Source: Nonomuraea terrae (GTDB taxonomy: Bacteria > Actinomycetota > Actinomycetes > Streptosporangiales > Streptosporangiaceae). Taken from it: a DNA stretch of 33,319 nucleotides. Below are positions 14,270 to 21,746 of this stretch, one piece after another. The position numbers and the translations under genes are program-made. Where the stretch lies: positions 1 through 33,319 of the forward strand of contig NZ_SMKQ01000084.1 of assembly GCF_004348995.1 (NCBI RefSeq), written 5' to 3'. The notes beneath the pieces are model-generated. The model was not told the origin of the DNA, searched no databases, and saw only the letters and a program-made list of their open reading frames with translations. The first letter of the stretch is position 1. Each line of letters begins with the position of its first letter.

Positions 14270-17200
14270 ATGCTCGACAACGAGCCCAACGCCGGGGCCA
14301 ATGGCCCCGACGGGGAGACAATTGAACAGCCCAAGGTGACCGAGCGCCGCCGCTCCGCCAGCCGCCCGGCGGGTCCCCCGCCGGAGCCGCCGGAGGAGTC
14401 GGCGTCCGTCCCGGTCACTGTCATCGCGGCGAAGGCCGCGCCGCAGGTCGCCGAGGTGCAACCGGTCCGGACGAACGCGGTGCAGCGTGCCGCGGGGGAG
14501 CCGGCGCCTGACATCGTGCGGGCGGCCGCCGAGGCGCCCACCGTCAAGACGGTTCCCGCTTTCGCCACGTCCCACGCCGGTGGCGCGCAGGAGAAGGGCG
14601 CCGCGGCCGGGGCCACCGGTGAGAGCGCCGCACGTGGCGCTGAGAGCGCCGCGGAGGGCGGCGCGGAGGGAACTGCCCAGCGTGGCGCTGAGGCCGCCGC
14701 AGGCGGTGCTGGGAGCGCCGCCGAGGGTGTGGCCGAGAAGCCGAAGCGGACGAGGACACGGTCCACCGCCACGACGACGCGGCGGCGTACGACGAAGAAG
14801 GCCGCGGAGACGGCGGCCGAGGTCTCTGAGGCGCCTGCCGCCGAGACCACCGAGACCGTGGAGAACGCCGAGACTGTCGAGCCGGTCGTCGAGGTGGCGC
14901 CGAAGCGGCGCCGTACGCGGAAGAAGACCGAGCCGGAAGAGGTCGTGGCCGCCCAGACGCCCGCCACTGAGGACATCACGGCCGGCCGGGACGGCGTCGC
15001 CGAAGTGGTGGCGCCCTCCGGCGGGCGTGAGGCCGCGGCGCCGTTCGGCACCGGCGAAGAGGCCGGTACGGACGTGTCGCCCGGCGGCACCGCTGACGTG
15101 GAGGCGCCCGTGAGTGGGGTCGCCGCGGCCGGGACCGCTGCTGTGAAGGGCCGTGTGGCGGCCGGGGCGCCGTCCGAGGACATCGCGGCGGAGACCGACG
15201 AGGACATCGAGGACGAGGACGTTGTCGAGATCCTGCCCGAGGACGAGCCGCTCGACGACGAGCCCGCCGGCGAGGACCTCGACGAGGACGACGTGCGGCC
15301 CAGCCTGCTCGCCGACCCCTTCGGCCTGACGGCGCAGCGGCAGAGCGACTCCACGGGCGCGTTCCAGCGGCCCGCGGCCATCTTCGCGCCGCTGTTCCAG
15401 GCGCCCGACCCGAGCCGCGCCACGCCTGTCGTGCCGCGCCGGGCGGAGCCGCCGCAGCCCGTCGTCGAGCCCGAGGACGTCGAGGAGCTCGCCGAAGAGG
15501 CGGTCGTCGAAGAAGAAGAAGAGATCGACGCCGACACCGACGAGCAGGAAGAAGAGGGCGGCAGCCGTCGCCGTCGCCGCCGCCGGGGCGGCAGGGGCCG
15601 CGGCAGGGCGCGCGAGCGCGACGAGGCCGAGGACGGCGAGGAGCAGGAAGAGGAGTCCGAGGAGGAGCAGCAGGAGGAGGAGTCTCAGGAGGAGTCCTCC
15701 ACCTCGCGCCGCCGCCGGCGCCGCCGGCGCCGTGGCACCGAGGAGGTCGCAGAACCGGCCGGCGACGACCCGCCGAACACGGTGGTGCGCATCCGCGCCC
15801 CGCGCTCCGGGCGGGCGGCGCTCGACACCGCCACCGACGGCGTGCAGAGCGTGCGCGGCTCCACCCGGCTGGAGGCCAAGAAGCAGCGTCGCCGCGAGGG
15901 GCGCGAGCTCGGCCGCAGGCGTCCGCCGATCATCACCGAGTCCGAGTTCCTGGCCCGCCGCGAGTCGGTCGACCGCATGATGGTGGTCCGCCGCCAGGGC
16001 GACCGTACGCAGATGGCGGTGCTGGAGGACGGCGTCCTCGTCGAGCACTACGTCAACCGCGAGGCCAGCCAGTCCTACGTCGGCAACGTCTACCTCGGCA
16101 AGGTGCAGAACGTGCTGCCCTCGATGGAGGCGGCGTTCGTCGACATCGGCAAGGGCCGCAACGCGGTCCTCTACGCCGGCGAGGTCAACTTCGACACCGC
16201 CGGGATGGAGGGCCAGCCCAAGCGCATCGAGTCGGCGCTGAAGTCGGGCCAGTCGGTGCTCGTGCAGGTCACGAAGGACCCGATCGGCCACAAGGGCGCC
16301 CGGCTCACCTCGCAGATCAGCCTGCCCGGCCGCTACCTCGTGTACGTGCCCGACGGGTCGATGACCGGCATCAGCCGCAAGCTGCCCGACAAGGAGCGCA
16401 CGCGGCTCAAGAGCATCCTGAAGAAGGTCATGCCGGAGAACGCCGGCGTGATCGTGCGTACGGCGGCCGAGGGCGCCTCCGAGGAGGAGCTGGCCCGTGA
16501 CGTGGCCCGGCTGTCGGCGCAGTGGGAGAGCATCCAGAAGAAGGCCAAGTCGGCCAGCCCGCCCGAGCTGCTGTCGGCCGAGCCCGACCTGACCATCCGG
16601 GTCGTGCGCGACGTGTTCAACGAGGACTTCACCTCGCTGGTCGTGCAGGGCGACGATGCCTGGAACACCGTCGACGACTACGTCAAGTACGTCGCGCCGC
16701 ACCTGGGCGAGCGGCTGACGAAGTGGGACAGCGACCAGGGCGACGTGTTCGAGTCGTACCGGATCGACGAGCAGCTGGCCAAGGCGCTGGATCGCAAGGT
16801 GTGGCTGCCGAGCGGCGGCTCGCTGGTGATCGACCGTACCGAGGCGATGACCGTCGTCGACGTCAACACCGGCAAGTTCACCGGCCAGGGCGGCAACCTC
16901 GAGGAGACCGTCACCAGGAACAACCTGGAGGCGGCCGAGGAGATCGTGCGCCAGCTGCGGCTGCGCGACATCGGCGGCATCATCGTGATCGACTTCATCG
17001 ACATGGTGCTGGAGTCCAACCGTGACCTGGTGCTGCGCCGGATGCTGGAGTGCCTGGCCCGCGACAGGACCAAGCACCAGGTGGCCGAGGTCACCTCGCT
17101 GGGCCTGGTGCAGATGACCCGTAAGCGGGTCGGTCAGGGGCTGCTGGAGGCGTTCTCGACGCCGTGCGACTGCTGCAACGGGCGTGGCCTGATCATCTCC

Positions 17201-17416
17201 AACGAGCCGGTCGAGTCCAAGCCGGAGCCGCGTGGCACGCAGGGCAAGATGGCGGTGGAGAAGGCGGTCACGGACAAGGTTTCCGCGGCGAAGGACTCCT
17301 CCGGCCGTGATACCGTGACCGGTGCGCTTGAAGACGTCCCGGCTGAGGACGACCAGGCAAACCAGACTTCCGGCAGAGGGCGGCGACGCTCGCGCCGAGC
17401 CAAGTCGGCCGAGTAG
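14270..17416 (+). CDS. rne: Ribonuclease E/G with long disordered N-terminus
   Basis: This endoribonuclease starts mRNA decay and processes rRNA and tRNA precursors. The 1048-aa protein has its catalytic core in the C-terminal half. The S1 RNA-binding region begins near residue 595 (YVGNVYLGKVQNVLPSMEAAFVD). The Mg-binding aspartates are D864 (DVNTGKF) and D908 (DFIDM). The Zn-link motif CDCCNGRG spans residues 966-973 and supports dimer pairing. Residues 1 to about 550 are disordered: first Ala/Gly/Glu-rich, then blocks of acidic residues alternating with Arg runs (for example SRRRRRRRGGRGRGR and later SRRRRRRRRRG). Streptomyces RNase E-type enzymes share this plan. ATG at 14270 follows GGGAG at 9 nt. 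The C-terminus ends in another basic patch, GRGRRRSRRAK. Confidence 0.93.
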   Translation: MLDNEPNAGANGPDGETIEQPKVTERRRSASRPAGPPPEPPEESASVPVTVIAAKAAPQVAEVQPVRTNAVQRAAGEPAPDIVRAAAEAPTVKTVPAFATSHAGGAQEKGAAAGATGESAARGAESAAEGGAEGTAQRGAEAAAGGAGSAAEGVAEKPKRTRTRSTATTTRRRTTKKAAETAAEVSEAPAAETTETVENAETVEPVVEVAPKRRRTRKKTEPEEVVAAQTPATEDITAGRDGVAEVVAPSGGREAAAPFGTGEEAGTDVSPGGTADVEAPVSGVAAAGTAAVKGRVAAGAPSEDIAAETDEDIEDEDVVEILPEDEPLDDEPAGEDLDEDDVRPSLLADPFGLTAQRQSDSTGAFQRPAAIFAPLFQAPDPSRATPVVPRRAEPPQPVVEPEDVEELAEEAVVEEEEEIDADTDEQEEEGGSRRRRRRRGGRGRGRARERDEAEDGEEQEEESEEEQQEEESQEESSTSRRRRRRRRRGTEEVAEPAGDDPPNTVVRIRAPRSGRAALDTATDGVQSVRGSTRLEAKKQRRREGRELGRRRPPIITESEFLARRESVDRMMVVRRQGDRTQMAVLEDGVLVEHYVNREASQSYVGNVYLGKVQNVLPSMEAAFVDIGKGRNAVLYAGEVNFDTAGMEGQPKRIESALKSGQSVLVQVTKDPIGHKGARLTSQISLPGRYLVYVPDGSMTGISRKLPDKERTRLKSILKKVMPENAGVIVRTAAEGASEEELARDVARLSAQWESIQKKAKSASPPELLSAEPDLTIRVVRDVFNEDFTSLVVQGDDAWNTVDDYVKYVAPHLGERLTKWDSDQGDVFESYRIDEQLAKALDRKVWLPSGGSLVIDRTEAMTVVDVNTGKFTGQGGNLEETVTRNNLEAAEEIVRQLRLRDIGGIIVIDFIDMVLESNRDLVLRRMLECLARDRTKHQVAEVTSLGLVQMTRKRVGQGLLEAFSTPCDCCNGRGLIISNEPVESKPEPRGTQGKMAVEKAVTDKVSAAKDSSGRDTVTGALEDVPAEDDQANQTSGRGRRRSRRAKSAE

Positions 17417-17471
17417 TCCTCGGCGGACTTCCGACGTTCCGTCCGGTTCGCCTAGGGGCCCGTTAATCCGG

Positions 17472-17477
17472 TACCCT
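17472..17477 (+). promoter_or_regulatory. -10 element for rplU-rpmA
   Basis: TACCCT in the 217-nt gap between rne and rplU. The -35 is unclear (TTCGCC lies 19 nt upstream). Initiation about 7 nt downstream would give a leader of about 150 nt, long enough to hold the hairpins described separately. Confidence 0.45.
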
Positions 17478-17543
17478 GGTGAACCGGTGCGTCAGGTGAC
17501 GTGCCCTGTTGGCGCGCTTACTCGGTACGTCGGGTCACGACAG

Positions 17544-17608
17544 GCCGAATGACAGGCGCAACATTCGGCGGCCGCCTCTTCGTGAGGTGGCTGATGTTCG
17601 AAAGCCAC
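17544..17608 (+). promoter_or_regulatory. Structured rplU leader with alternative hairpins
   Basis: Three stems can form. A is GCCGAAT/ATTCGGC (17544-17550 with 17563-17569). B is GCCGCCTC/GAGGTGGC (17571-17578 with 17584-17591, one G-U). C is GTGGCT/AGCCAC (17587-17592 with 17603-17608). B and C share bases 17587-17591, so they exclude each other. The region ends 25 nt before the rplU start. This suits an autoregulatory ribosomal-protein leader, but no ligand is shown. Confidence 0.45.
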
Positions 17609-17633
17609 AGTGAGTCAGTAGAAGGGTTCCGCG

Positions 17634-17936
17634 GTGTACGCGATCGTTCGTTGCGGCGGCAGGCAGCAGAAGGTCTCCGTCGGTGACGTCCTCGAGGTGG
17701 ACAAGGTCGCCGGCGAGGTCGGCTCTTCGGTTTCGCTGCCGACGGTGCTCGTCGTCAACGATGGCGACGTGACCACCGAGGCGGGCAAGTTCACGGTCAA
17801 CGCCGAGATCCTCGGCGAGACCAAGGGCCCGAAGATCCGGATTCTCAAGTACAAGAACAAGACCGGTTACAAGAAGCGCCAGGGTCACCGCCAGCGGTAC
17901 ACCCAGGTGAAGATCACCGGTATCGAGCAGGCCTGA
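17634..17936 (+). CDS. rplU: 50S ribosomal protein L21 (bL21)
   Basis: A 100-aa component of the large ribosomal subunit that binds 23S rRNA. It begins with the conserved YAIVRCGGRQQKVSVGD and has the KIRILKYKNKTGYKKRQGHRQ segment with the family's KKRxGHRQ motif. The length is typical. It starts with GTG, which is normal for this gene in actinobacteria. AGAAGGG lies about 8 nt upstream. It is followed after 14 nt by rpmA in one transcription unit. Confidence 0.97.
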   Translation: MYAIVRCGGRQQKVSVGDVLEVDKVAGEVGSSVSLPTVLVVNDGDVTTEAGKFTVNAEILGETKGPKIRILKYKNKTGYKKRQGHRQRYTQVKITGIEQA

Positions 17937-17950
17937 CGGGAGTTTGAGAG

Positions 17951-18208
17951 ATGGCACACAAGAAGGGCGCGTCGTCCACCCGGAACGGCCGTGACTCCAA
18001 CGCCCAGCGACTGGGCGTCAAGCGCTTCGGTGGCCAGCTGGTCAACGCGGGCGAGATCATCGTCCGGCAGCGTGGCACCCACTTCCACCCCGGTGACAAC
18101 GTGGGCCGCGGTGGCGACGACACGCTGTTCGCGCTGGCCGCCGGTCACGTGCAGTTCGGTGTCAAGCGCGGCCGCCGGGCCGTGAGCATCGTCCCCGTCG
18201 CGGAGTAG
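17951..18208 (+). CDS. rpmA: 50S ribosomal protein L27 (bL27)
   Basis: An 85-aa ribosomal protein whose flexible N-terminal tail reaches the peptidyl transferase centre. The sequence starts MAHKKGASSTRNGRDSNAQR, the non-cleaved type of N-terminus (no Firmicutes-type leader peptide), and includes RQRGTHFHPGDNVGRGGDDTLFA. ATG at 17951 has GGGAG 8 nt upstream. It is co-transcribed with rplU and followed by a strong terminator, so obg probably has its own promoter or depends on read-through. Confidence 0.98.
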   Translation: MAHKKGASSTRNGRDSNAQRLGVKRFGGQLVNAGEIIVRQRGTHFHPGDNVGRGGDDTLFALAAGHVQFGVKRGRRAVSIVPVAE

Positions 18209-18235
18209 GTTCGTCCGCGACTCGGGTTTCACGTC

Positions 18236-18279
18236 AAGGGGTGGATCGATCGGCTGGTCGATCCGCCCCTTTTCGTTTT
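18236..18279 (+). terminator. Rho-independent terminator after rpmA
   Basis: AAGGGGTGGATCGA (18236-18249) pairs over 14 bp, with one G-U, with TCGATCCGCCCCTT (18258-18271) around an 8-nt loop. T-rich sequence (TTT, CG, TTTT) follows to 18279. Confidence 0.92.
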
Positions 18280-18404
18280 CCGCGGTGGCCGCCGGGCGCC
18301 GGGGCATGAGATCCCGGACGGCCGGTGTTCAGATCGTGGGGCGGGGCCGGTGGCCTCGTACGTCGGAATGAGATGCCCCGGGTGGGGTGATGGAGGAATG
18401 CGGG

Positions 18405-19757
18405 ATGCCGGACTTTGTGGACCAGGTGGTCCTTCACATCAAGGCCGGTGACGGAGGGAACGGGTGCGCCTCCATCCACCGGGAGAAGTTCAAGCCCCTC
18501 GGCGGCCCTGACGGCGGCAACGGAGGGCGCGGCGGCGACGTCATCCTCGAGGTCGATCCCAGCACCGCGACTCTGCTCGACTACCACCGCCGCCCCCACC
18601 GCAAGGCGGAGAACGGCAAGCAGGGCCAGGGCTCCCACCGCGACGGCGCCAACGGCGAGGACGTGATCCTGCCGGTGCCCAACGGCACCGTGGTCAAGGA
18701 CGCCACGACGGGCGAGGTGCTGATCGACCTCGTGGGGGCCGGCACGCGGTATGTGATCGCTCAGGGCGGTCACGGCGGGCTCGGCAACGCGGCCCTGGCC
18801 TCCACCAAGCGCAAGGCCCCCGGGTTCGCGCTGCTCGGCGAGCCGGGCGACGGGCTCGACGTGGTCCTGGAGCTCAAGAGCGTCGCGGACGTGGCGCTGG
18901 TCGGGTTCCCCAGCGCGGGGAAGTCGTCGCTGATCGCGGCTCTGAGCGCGGCCAAGCCGAAGATCGCCGACTACCCGTTCACCACGCTGATCCCCAACCT
19001 GGGGGTGGTGACGGCGGGCGACCACGTGTTCACCGTGGCCGACGTGCCGGGGCTGATCCCCGGCGCCTCGCAGGGCAAGGGGCTGGGGCACGAGTTCCTG
19101 CGGCACGTCGAGCGGTGCGACATGCTCGTGCACGTCATCGACTGCGCCACGATGGAGCCGGGGCGCGACCCTGTCACCGACTACGAGGTGATCGAGGCGG
19201 AGCTGCGGGCGTACGGGAAGCTGGAGGACCGGCCGCGGCTGATCGTGCTGAACAAGGCCGACGTGCCCGACGCGCGGGAACTGGCCGAGCTCGTCACGCC
19301 CGAGTTCGAGGAGCGGGGGCTGCGGGTGTTCACGATCTCGGCGGCCACGCACGACGGGCTGCGGGAGCTCACGTACGCGATGGGCGAGTGGGTCGCGGCT
19401 GCCAGGGCCAACAAGCCGGTCGAGGAGCCGACGCGGCTGGTGATCCGGCCCAAGCAGTTCGGCGACGCCGGGTTCAAGGTGCGGCGGGTCAACGACAACA
19501 TGTTCCAGATCACCGGCGAGAAGCCCGAGCGGTGGATCCGGCAGACCGACTTCAGCAACGACGAGGCGGTCGGCTATCTCGCCGACCGGCTCGAACGGCT
19601 GGGGGTCGAGCAGGAGCTGGCCAAGGCCGGCGCCGGCCCGGGGGCCGAGGTGGTCATCGGGCCGATGGAGGGCGGCTACGTCTTCGACTGGCAGCCGACG
19701 CTGCACGCCGAGTCCGTACGCCAGGGTCCGCGCGGCACCGACAACCGCCTGGGCTAG
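18405..19757 (+). CDS. obg: GTPase Obg (CgtA)
   Basis: An essential GTPase involved in 50S assembly and stress signalling; in Streptomyces it also affects the onset of differentiation. The 450-aa protein has three domains in order: the glycine-rich Obg fold (about 1-158, for example GGDGGNGGRGGDVIL), the G domain with GFPSAGKSSL (167-176), DVPGL and NKAD, and the OCT domain found in actinobacterial Obg. ATG at 18405 was chosen because GGAGG (18392-18396) lies 8 nt upstream; GTG 18387 and ATG 18390 are in frame but poorly placed. It converges with the SDR gene with only 3 nt between the stop codons. Confidence 0.96.
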   Translation: MPDFVDQVVLHIKAGDGGNGCASIHREKFKPLGGPDGGNGGRGGDVILEVDPSTATLLDYHRRPHRKAENGKQGQGSHRDGANGEDVILPVPNGTVVKDATTGEVLIDLVGAGTRYVIAQGGHGGLGNAALASTKRKAPGFALLGEPGDGLDVVLELKSVADVALVGFPSAGKSSLIAALSAAKPKIADYPFTTLIPNLGVVTAGDHVFTVADVPGLIPGASQGKGLGHEFLRHVERCDMLVHVIDCATMEPGRDPVTDYEVIEAELRAYGKLEDRPRLIVLNKADVPDARELAELVTPEFEERGLRVFTISAATHDGLRELTYAMGEWVAAARANKPVEEPTRLVIRPKQFGDAGFKVRRVNDNMFQITGEKPERWIRQTDFSNDEAVGYLADRLERLGVEQELAKAGAGPGAEVVIGPMEGGYVFDWQPTLHAESVRQGPRGTDNRLG

Positions 19758-19760
19758 CAC

Positions 19761-20531
19761 TCACGGGCGGAGGGTGGCTTCGGCGCCGCCGTCCGCGTAC
19801 AGGATCTGGCCGGTCACGAAGGAGTTGTCGGGGCCGGCCAGCCAGGCGAGCAGAGAGGCGACCGGCTCCACCGGGCCGGGGAAGCCCAGCGGTTGCGGCA
19901 TGGCCGACGACACGAGCGCGCGGGTCGCCGGGTCCGACAGGAACGCCTTCCTGGCCGACTCCGTGTCGACCACGCCGGGGGCGACGGCGTTGAGGGGGAT
20001 GCCCGCGCCCGCCCATTCGGGGGCGAGGGCGGCGCGGCGGAGCCAGCGGTTGAGCGCCTGCTTGCTCGACGGGTAGATGACGCGGCCGCGCCCGGCTTCG
20101 GCCGCCCGGCGTCCGGCCTCGGCGGCGGCTTCCTCGTTCAGGGACAGGCAGGCTTCGACGATGTCGTCGTCGGCGGCCACGATCGCGCTCAGCGACGACA
20201 CCGCGACCGCCCTCGGCGCCCCGGACGCCGCCAGCAGCGGACGCAGCCCTTCGAGGGTGGCGATCGTGCCGAAGAAGTTGAGGCGTACGGTCCGCTCCGA
20301 CGGCATGCCTGTGCCCGCCACGGCGACCAGCCCGTCGACCCGGCCGCCCGAGGCCGCCGCGACCTCCGAGAACAGGCTCTCGCGGCCCTCGGGGGTGGTG
20401 AGGTCGGCGAGCACGTCGGCGTCGCGGACGTCGCAGCGGATGACCCGGTATCCGTCCTTGGCCAGCAGGTCGGCGGTGGCCGCGCCGATGCCCGAGGCGG
20501 CTCCGGTGACCACGTAGGTGCGCATTTCCAT
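19761..20531 (-). CDS. Short-chain dehydrogenase/reductase, 3-alpha-HSD-like
   Basis: A 256-aa NAD(P)-dependent oxidoreductase (254 aa if the second ATG at 20525 is used). The nucleotide-binding TGAASGIG follows beta-strand 1. Asp in CDVRDADVLADL suggests preference for NAD(H). The catalytic set is Ser in VSSLSA with Y and K in YPSSK (Y151, K155 counting from the second Met). The insertion between the catalytic Ser and Tyr, and the VRDADVLADLTTPEGR segment, resemble Comamonas 3-alpha-hydroxysteroid dehydrogenase/carbonyl reductase, so a hydroxysteroid or carbonyl substrate is plausible but unproven. It lies antisense between obg and proB, which are neighbours in many actinobacteria. A 32-bp inverted repeat directly upstream suggests repressor control. 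Confidence 0.88.
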   Translation of the reverse strand: MEMRTYVVTGAASGIGAATADLLAKDGYRVIRCDVRDADVLADLTTPEGRESLFSEVAAASGGRVDGLVAVAGTGMPSERTVRLNFFGTIATLEGLRPLLAASGAPRAVAVSSLSAIVAADDDIVEACLSLNEEAAAEAGRRAAEAGRGRVIYPSSKQALNRWLRRAALAPEWAGAGIPLNAVAPGVVDTESARKAFLSDPATRALVSSAMPQPLGFPGPVEPVASLLAWLAGPDNSFVTGQILYADGGAEATLRP

Positions 20532-20539
20532 GCTTCTTA

Positions 20540-20571
20540 CTACATCGACTGAACTGATGCAGTCAATGTAG
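20540..20571. promoter_or_regulatory. 32-bp inverted repeat, putative repressor operator for the SDR gene
   Basis: CTACATCGACTG (20540-20551) and CAGTCAATGTAG (20560-20571) are 12-bp arms with a single mismatch and an 8-bp spacer AACTGATG. The repeat starts 9 bp upstream of the SDR ATG and is 24 bp from the proB -10, so it could affect both. The size and symmetry fit a TetR- or MarR-type dimer site. No such regulator gene is adjacent. Confidence 0.7.
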
Positions 20572-20594
20572 CTATTCGAGTGGGTACGAGCGGA

Positions 20595-20600
20595 TAGGCT
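20595..20600 (+). promoter_or_regulatory. -10 element for leaderless proB
   Basis: TAGGCT ends 7 nt before the proB GTG at 20608. There is no Shine-Dalgarno in between, so the transcript probably begins at the start codon. Confidence 0.6.
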
Positions 20601-20607
20601 GCCAGGC

Positions 20608-21726
20608 GTGCGGGAACAGATCGCCTCAGCGTCGAAAGTCGTGGTCAAGGTCGGCTCCTCCTCCCTCACGACCCCCCAGGGCATGATCGATGTCGATCGG
20701 GTGGACGCCCTGGTGGACGTGTTGGCGGCGCGGCGCCGTACCGGGACGCAGATCGTCCTGGTCTCCTCCGGGGCCATCGCGGCGGGCCTCGGCCCGCTCG
20801 GGCTGAGCGCGCGACCGCGCGACCTGGCCACCCAGCAGGCGGCCGCCTCCGTCGGGCAGGGCGTGCTCGTGGCCCGTTACACCTCCTCCTTCGCCCGCTA
20901 CTCCCTGCGCGTCGGCCAGGTGCTGCTGACGGCCGACGACATGATGCGGCGCGCCAACCACGCCAACGCCCAGCGCACCCTCGACCGGCTGCTGGAGCTG
21001 GGCATCGTGCCCATCGTCAACGAGAACGACACCGTGGCCACCGACGAGATCCGCTTCGGCGACAACGACCGGCTGGCCGCGCTCGTGTCCCACCTGATCC
21101 ACGCCGACGCGCTGGTGCTGCTGTCCGACGTGGACGCCCTCTACGACGGCCCGCCCAGCCGCCCCGGCACGCGGCGGCTGACGGAGGTGCGCGGGCCCGA
21201 GGACCTCGCCGGGGTCGAGCTGGGCAAGAACGGCGCCGCCGTCGGCACCGGCGGCATGGTGACCAAGGTGCAGGCGGCCAGGATCGCCACCGGGGCCGGC
21301 GTGCCCGTGGTGCTCACCGCCGCCGCCCACGCCGCGCAGGCGCTCGCCGGAGCCGACGCCGGCACGTACTTCCATCCCGGCGGCCGGCATCCCGGCACGC
21401 GCCTGCTCTGGCTCGCGCACGCCACCACCGGTCGCGGCCGGCTGCATCTCGACGAGGGAGCGGTGGAGGCCGTCGTGGCGCGGCGCAAGTCGCTGCTGCC
21501 GGCCGGGGTGACGTCGGTGGAGGGTGAGTTCGCGGCGGGCGACCCGGTGGACCTGTGCGGACCTCAGGGGCTCGTCGTGGCCCGCGGGCTGGTCAACTTC
21601 GACGCGACCGAGATCCCCGGCCTGCTCGGCCGCTCCACCAGGGAGCTGGCGAGCACGCTCGGTCCGGAATATGAACGCGAGCTGATCCACCGCGACGACA
21701 TCGTCATACTGGAAGCCCACGCCTGA
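20608..21726 (+). CDS. proB: Glutamate 5-kinase
   Basis: First step of proline synthesis: glutamate plus ATP gives gamma-glutamyl phosphate. The 372-aa protein has an amino-acid kinase domain (about 1-255) with VVKVGSSSLT, SSGAIAAGLGPLG, NENDTVATDEIRFGDNDRLAA (about residues 142-162) and GTGGMVTKVQAA, and a C-terminal PUA domain (about 275-360). The enzyme is normally feedback-inhibited by proline through residues in the kinase domain. GTG at 20608 is set by the -10 seven bases upstream and by the family N-terminus. proA follows after 20 nt in the same operon. Confidence 0.96.
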   Translation: MREQIASASKVVVKVGSSSLTTPQGMIDVDRVDALVDVLAARRRTGTQIVLVSSGAIAAGLGPLGLSARPRDLATQQAAASVGQGVLVARYTSSFARYSLRVGQVLLTADDMMRRANHANAQRTLDRLLELGIVPIVNENDTVATDEIRFGDNDRLAALVSHLIHADALVLLSDVDALYDGPPSRPGTRRLTEVRGPEDLAGVELGKNGAAVGTGGMVTKVQAARIATGAGVPVVLTAAAHAAQALAGADAGTYFHPGGRHPGTRLLWLAHATTGRGRLHLDEGAVEAVVARRKSLLPAGVTSVEGEFAAGDPVDLCGPQGLVVARGLVNFDATEIPGLLGRSTRELASTLGPEYERELIHRDDIVILEAHA

Positions 21727-21746
21727 GCCTGCGAAGCGGAGCAGCA

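Noticed and set aside
12884..17077. Open frame of about 1400 codons on the minus strand
   Set aside because: It is antisense to the DUF2344 and rne genes. The low-complexity leucine/arginine/glycine composition mirrors the repetitive rne sequence; there are no motifs.
20077..20517. Plus-strand frame of 146 codons inside the SDR gene
   Set aside because: It is antisense to SDR codons with Ser/Ala/Arg composition. The minus-strand frame has the full SDR motif set.
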